The translations under genes were made by a program, and so were the position numbers. The notes beneath the pieces were generated by a model. The model was not told the DNA's origin and made no database searches. It saw nothing but the letters and a program-made list of their open reading frames with translations. Of a stretch of DNA of 7,660 nucleotides, positions 5,719-7,660 are shown piece by piece. The first letter of the stretch is position 1; each line of letters opens with the position of its first letter. Source of the stretch: Opitutia bacterium UBA957 (GTDB taxonomy: Bacteria > Verrucomicrobiota > Verrucomicrobiia > Opitutales > UBA953); assembly GCA_002293065.1 (NCBI GenBank), contig DBCN01000103.1, positions 1-7,660 on the forward strand. Direction: 5' to 3'.

Positions 5719-6489
5719 TTATTGTTTGGCGGCCAGTTCGATGGCTTCGAGCAAGTAGCGTCCGTGGATGAAGGTGCCCATGTTCAAGGGGTGCTTGACC
5801 GTGGTGGTCGTCATTTCGGTCGTGACCTTCTCGTCATGGTTCAGACGTTGGAAGCACATGCCAACGATGAGCGGTTTGCCGTTCGGGTCGGCGATGACCC
5901 CGGGGCCGCCGCTATCGCCGGCGGACGCGGGAAAGTCGGCTTGGAAGGTCGGATAGGCTTCCGAGGAGAGCAGGGGTGGCTGGGCGAAGACCGCCAGCCG
6001 GGCGACGGGGAAGCCTTGGCGGATGGATTCGACACCGCGTGGGAACGTGAAGAGCAGCAAGGACGAGCCAACGGAGGGTTGGGCCGCCTTGAGGCGTTCG
6101 TCGTTGGCGATGGCGCTGGTGGGTAGGGTGGAGAACGTGCCGGTCGGCGGCGTGGCGAGGCGGAGCACGGCGAGGTCGAACTTCGGATGCTTCACCCAGG
6201 TCGGCTTGCCGTCGATGCGCGTCACGACCTTGAAGTCATTGCGCTTGTAGGAGCCATCGGCCTGCGGTTCGCGCAGGACCAACTGACAGGAGTCGCCCTT
6301 GGAGCCTTCCAGCTGGTGCTGCGTCGTCACGAGGTAGACCGCGTTATCGGGCGCCGGACGGCGGTAGAGCGAGCACGTGCCGCTCAAGGCTGAGTTGTAG
6401 AGCTTGAACGTCGCCGCATAGGCGTCGTCGGCGTAGTTCGCGTGGCCGACGGTGGCGGCGAGCAGGAGGGCGAGCAGGGGGCGGAACAT
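5719..6489 (-). CDS. Secreted trypsin-like (S1 fold) serine protease
   Basis: 256 residues from the ATG at 6487-6489, chosen because it begins a signal peptide (MFRPLLALLLAATVGHA) and lies 4 nt after the upstream stop. An in-frame start 26 codons earlier would overlap that gene and hide the signal. The catalytic triad is readable: His58 in VYLVTTQHQLEG, Asp105 in HPKFDLAVLRL and Ser193 in SAGDSGGPGVI. The order and spacing match trypsin-like peptidases of the S1/Trypsin_2 type. TTQH replaces the more usual TAxH, and the GSGF-type strand before it is replaced by GTCSLYRRP, so it is a divergent member. A threonine-rich stretch (TTEMTTTT, 223-230) lies near the C-terminus. No PDZ domain or C-terminal anchor is present, unlike DegP/HtrA. 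It probably acts in the periplasm or outside; its substrate is unknown. Tight spacing to the sulfatase (15 nt) suggests co-expression. Confidence 0.87.
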   Translation of the reverse strand: MFRPLLALLLAATVGHANYADDAYAATFKLYNSALSGTCSLYRRPAPDNAVYLVTTQHQLEGSKGDSCQLVLREPQADGSYKRNDFKVVTRIDGKPTWVKHPKFDLAVLRLATPPTGTFSTLPTSAIANDERLKAAQPSVGSSLLLFTFPRGVESIRQGFPVARLAVFAQPPLLSSEAYPTFQADFPASAGDSGGPGVIADPNGKPLIVGMCFQRLNHDEKVTTEMTTTTVKHPLNMGTFIHGRYLLEAIELAAKQ

Positions 6490-6493
6490 GGTT

Positions 6494-7660
6494 TTAGAGA
6501 TTTTGGAGCCAAGCGATGAAGGAGTCCTCTTCGGCGACGAGGACGTGCAGCAAGTCGCTGCGTTCATCGGTCCAGGGGCCGATGCCAGCGGCGGGCGGCT
6601 GGGGCACCGTGCCGTGCTTGGCGAGGCTCGTCTGGCGCAACGTCGCCGGGTCGTCGGAGAGCAGGATCCAGTCGGACGAATAGGCGTCCTCCGCGTCCGC
6701 GTCCTCGGGGACTTCCCCGGAATTGTTGAAGTAGAGGGCGCTCAGTTTGCCCTGTTCCGCCGCCCGCATCACGACCGGTTCAAGGTCGAGGTAGCGGTTG
6801 GAGATGTGGACCGCGATGACGCCGCCGGGACGCAGGTGCTTGCGGTAGGTGGCGAAGGCTTCGAGGGTGAGCAGGTGGACCGGGATGGCGTCGCTGCTGA
6901 ACGCGTCGAGGATGATGACGTCGTAGCTCTGCGGCGGCAGCTTTTCCAGCGTCAGGCGGGCATCGCCCATGCGGAGCTCGATCTTGGCTTGGGTATCGCG
7001 GAGGTAATGGAAGTTCTCTTGGGCGATCCGCACGACATTGTCGTTGATTTCGTAGAAGTGAAATTCGTCACCCTTGCGCCCCCACGCGGCGAGCGTCCCC
7101 GTGCCCAGGCCGACCGCCGCGACTTTGCGTCCGTGGAGCGGGCTCGGGGTGGCGAGGATCCGGCCGACCCCGCTGCCTGAAGTATAATAGGTCGTCGGCG
7201 TGTTGCGCAGTTCCGGCGCGAGGTATTGCATCCCGTGGATGGTGCCCCCGTGGAGCAGGGTGAGTTTATGCCGTTGCGGATCGGCCGGCGCTTCCTCGGT
7301 GACTTTGAGCACGCCGTAGAAGTCGCGGACGGTCAGCTTGGTGTAGCTCAACGATGCCGCCGCCGTCTGGAAGAGGCTAATCCCGTAGGCCGCCAAGATG
7401 AGCGTCAACGGCACCCACGCCCAGCGACCGGCGCCGCGGCGCAGGAACGCAGTCCCTTCGCTGGCCAAGACGATCAGCACCAGGACGACCACCAGGAAAA
7501 GCCCCACGTGCAGCTCGAAGTAATGCGGGAAGATCAATGGGGCGAGCAGGGCCACGAAGATGCCGCCGGCGGCGCCCCCGGCGGAGAGCGAGAGGTAATA
7601 GCCCGTGAGGCGCCGGGCTTCGGGCCGGAGGCGGTAGACTTCGCCATGGCAGACCATGCA
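6494..7660 (-). CDS. Fused MFS/spermidine synthase-like membrane protein, C-terminal part (start beyond right edge)
   Basis: The frame is open to the right edge: the last codon (7658-7660) is Cys, before MVCHGEVYRLRP. The CHGE(L/V)...LTGYYLSLSAGGAAGG segment is internal in this family, so the Met at 7655-7657 is not the real start and the N-terminal membrane half is missing. Counting from that Met, there are hydrophobic segments at about 18-43, 47-66 and 79-97. A cytosolic-type methyltransferase/aminopropyltransferase fold follows from about 110: GGTIHGMQ (137-144), GLGTGTLA (183-190), the acidic FYEIND (201-206), GDAR (231-234) and DAFSSDAIPVHLL (251-263). These match the nucleotide-binding loop and active-site Asp region of spermidine synthases. 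Fused proteins of this kind are widespread in Verrucomicrobia and related phyla, but their actual reaction is not established, so polyamine synthesis should not be assumed. The gene ends in TAA 4 nt before the protease ATG, suggesting one transcript. Confidence 0.88.
   Translation of the reverse strand, partial: CMVCHGEVYRLRPEARRLTGYYLSLSAGGAAGGIFVALLAPLIFPHYFELHVGLFLVVVLVLIVLASEGTAFLRRGAGRWAWVPLTLILAAYGISLFQTAAASLSYTKLTVRDFYGVLKVTEEAPADPQRHKLTLLHGGTIHGMQYLAPELRNTPTTYYTSGSGVGRILATPSPLHGRKVAAVGLGTGTLAAWGRKGDEFHFYEINDNVVRIAQENFHYLRDTQAKIELRMGDARLTLEKLPPQSYDVIILDAFSSDAIPVHLLTLEAFATYRKHLRPGGVIAVHISNRYLDLEPVVMRAAEQGKLSALYFNNSGEVPEDADAEDAYSSDWILLSDDPATLRQTSLAKHGTVPQPPAAGIGPWTDERSDLLHVLVAEEDSFIAWLQNL

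Noticed and set aside
5314..6126. 270-codon open frame on the plus strand
   Set aside because: Antisense to the sulfatase N-terminus and the protease. Low-complexity Gly/Arg/Val composition without recognisable domains.
6490..6567. 26-codon N-terminal extension of the serine protease
   Set aside because: It overlaps the end of the upstream gene in another frame, and its Ser/Thr/Lys-rich extension would precede the signal peptide. The ATG at 6489 fits better.

Overview
The window is a compact block of six genes, all read on the minus strand, so transcription runs from the right end to the left end. Base composition is GC-rich throughout. The gene set is an arylsulfatase-type sulfatase, a very large secreted DUF2341/LamG/SGNH esterase, a second SGNH (GDSL) hydrolase, and a fused MFS/spermidine-synthase-like protein. 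Starts lack clear Shine-Dalgarno motifs. Together these features suggest a bacterium of the PVC group, more likely Verrucomicrobiota (Opitutales-like) than Planctomycetota. That placement is inference from gene content, because the window holds no phylogenetic marker.

Layout in transcription order: (1) 7660-6494, C-terminal part of a fused MFS/spermidine synthase membrane protein, whose start lies beyond the right edge. (2) 6489-5719, a secreted trypsin-like serine protease, 4 nt downstream. (3) 5703-3901, a secreted sulfatase with a C-terminal beta-rich module, 15 nt downstream. (4) 3788-825, a secreted 987-residue protein with DUF2341, LamG, Ig-like and SGNH (sialate O-acetylesterase-like) regions, after a 112-nt gap that holds a hairpin and a mini-ORF. 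(5) 817-368, a small secreted NTF2-like (DUF4440/SnoaL type) protein, 7 nt downstream. (6) 297-1, the start of a secreted GDSL/SGNH hydrolase that runs off the left edge, after a 70-nt gap with a heptanucleotide repeat.

The five genes whose starts are visible all encode N-terminal signal peptides. A sulfatase plus two SGNH esterases points to removal of sulfate and acyl (probably acetyl) groups from an extracellular polysaccharide or glycoprotein glycan. The LamG-like modules may hold the enzymes on their substrate. The serine protease could release glycans from glycoproteins or process the secreted enzymes, but its link to the others rests only on spacing. No glycoside hydrolase, lyase, transporter, formylglycine-generating enzyme or regulator is visible, so the substrate cannot be named.

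No tRNA, rRNA, CRISPR array, insertion sequence or clear intrinsic terminator was seen. The longest gene-free stretch is 112 nt. The most notable points are the non-canonical CSMSR sulfatase motif, the lost DxxH aspartate in the large esterase, the repeat/G-quadruplex-capable spacer, and the hairpin plus mini-ORF leader. I did not find convincing evidence of a wholly new system; the locus reads as an unusual variant of a polysaccharide-decoration-removal cluster.
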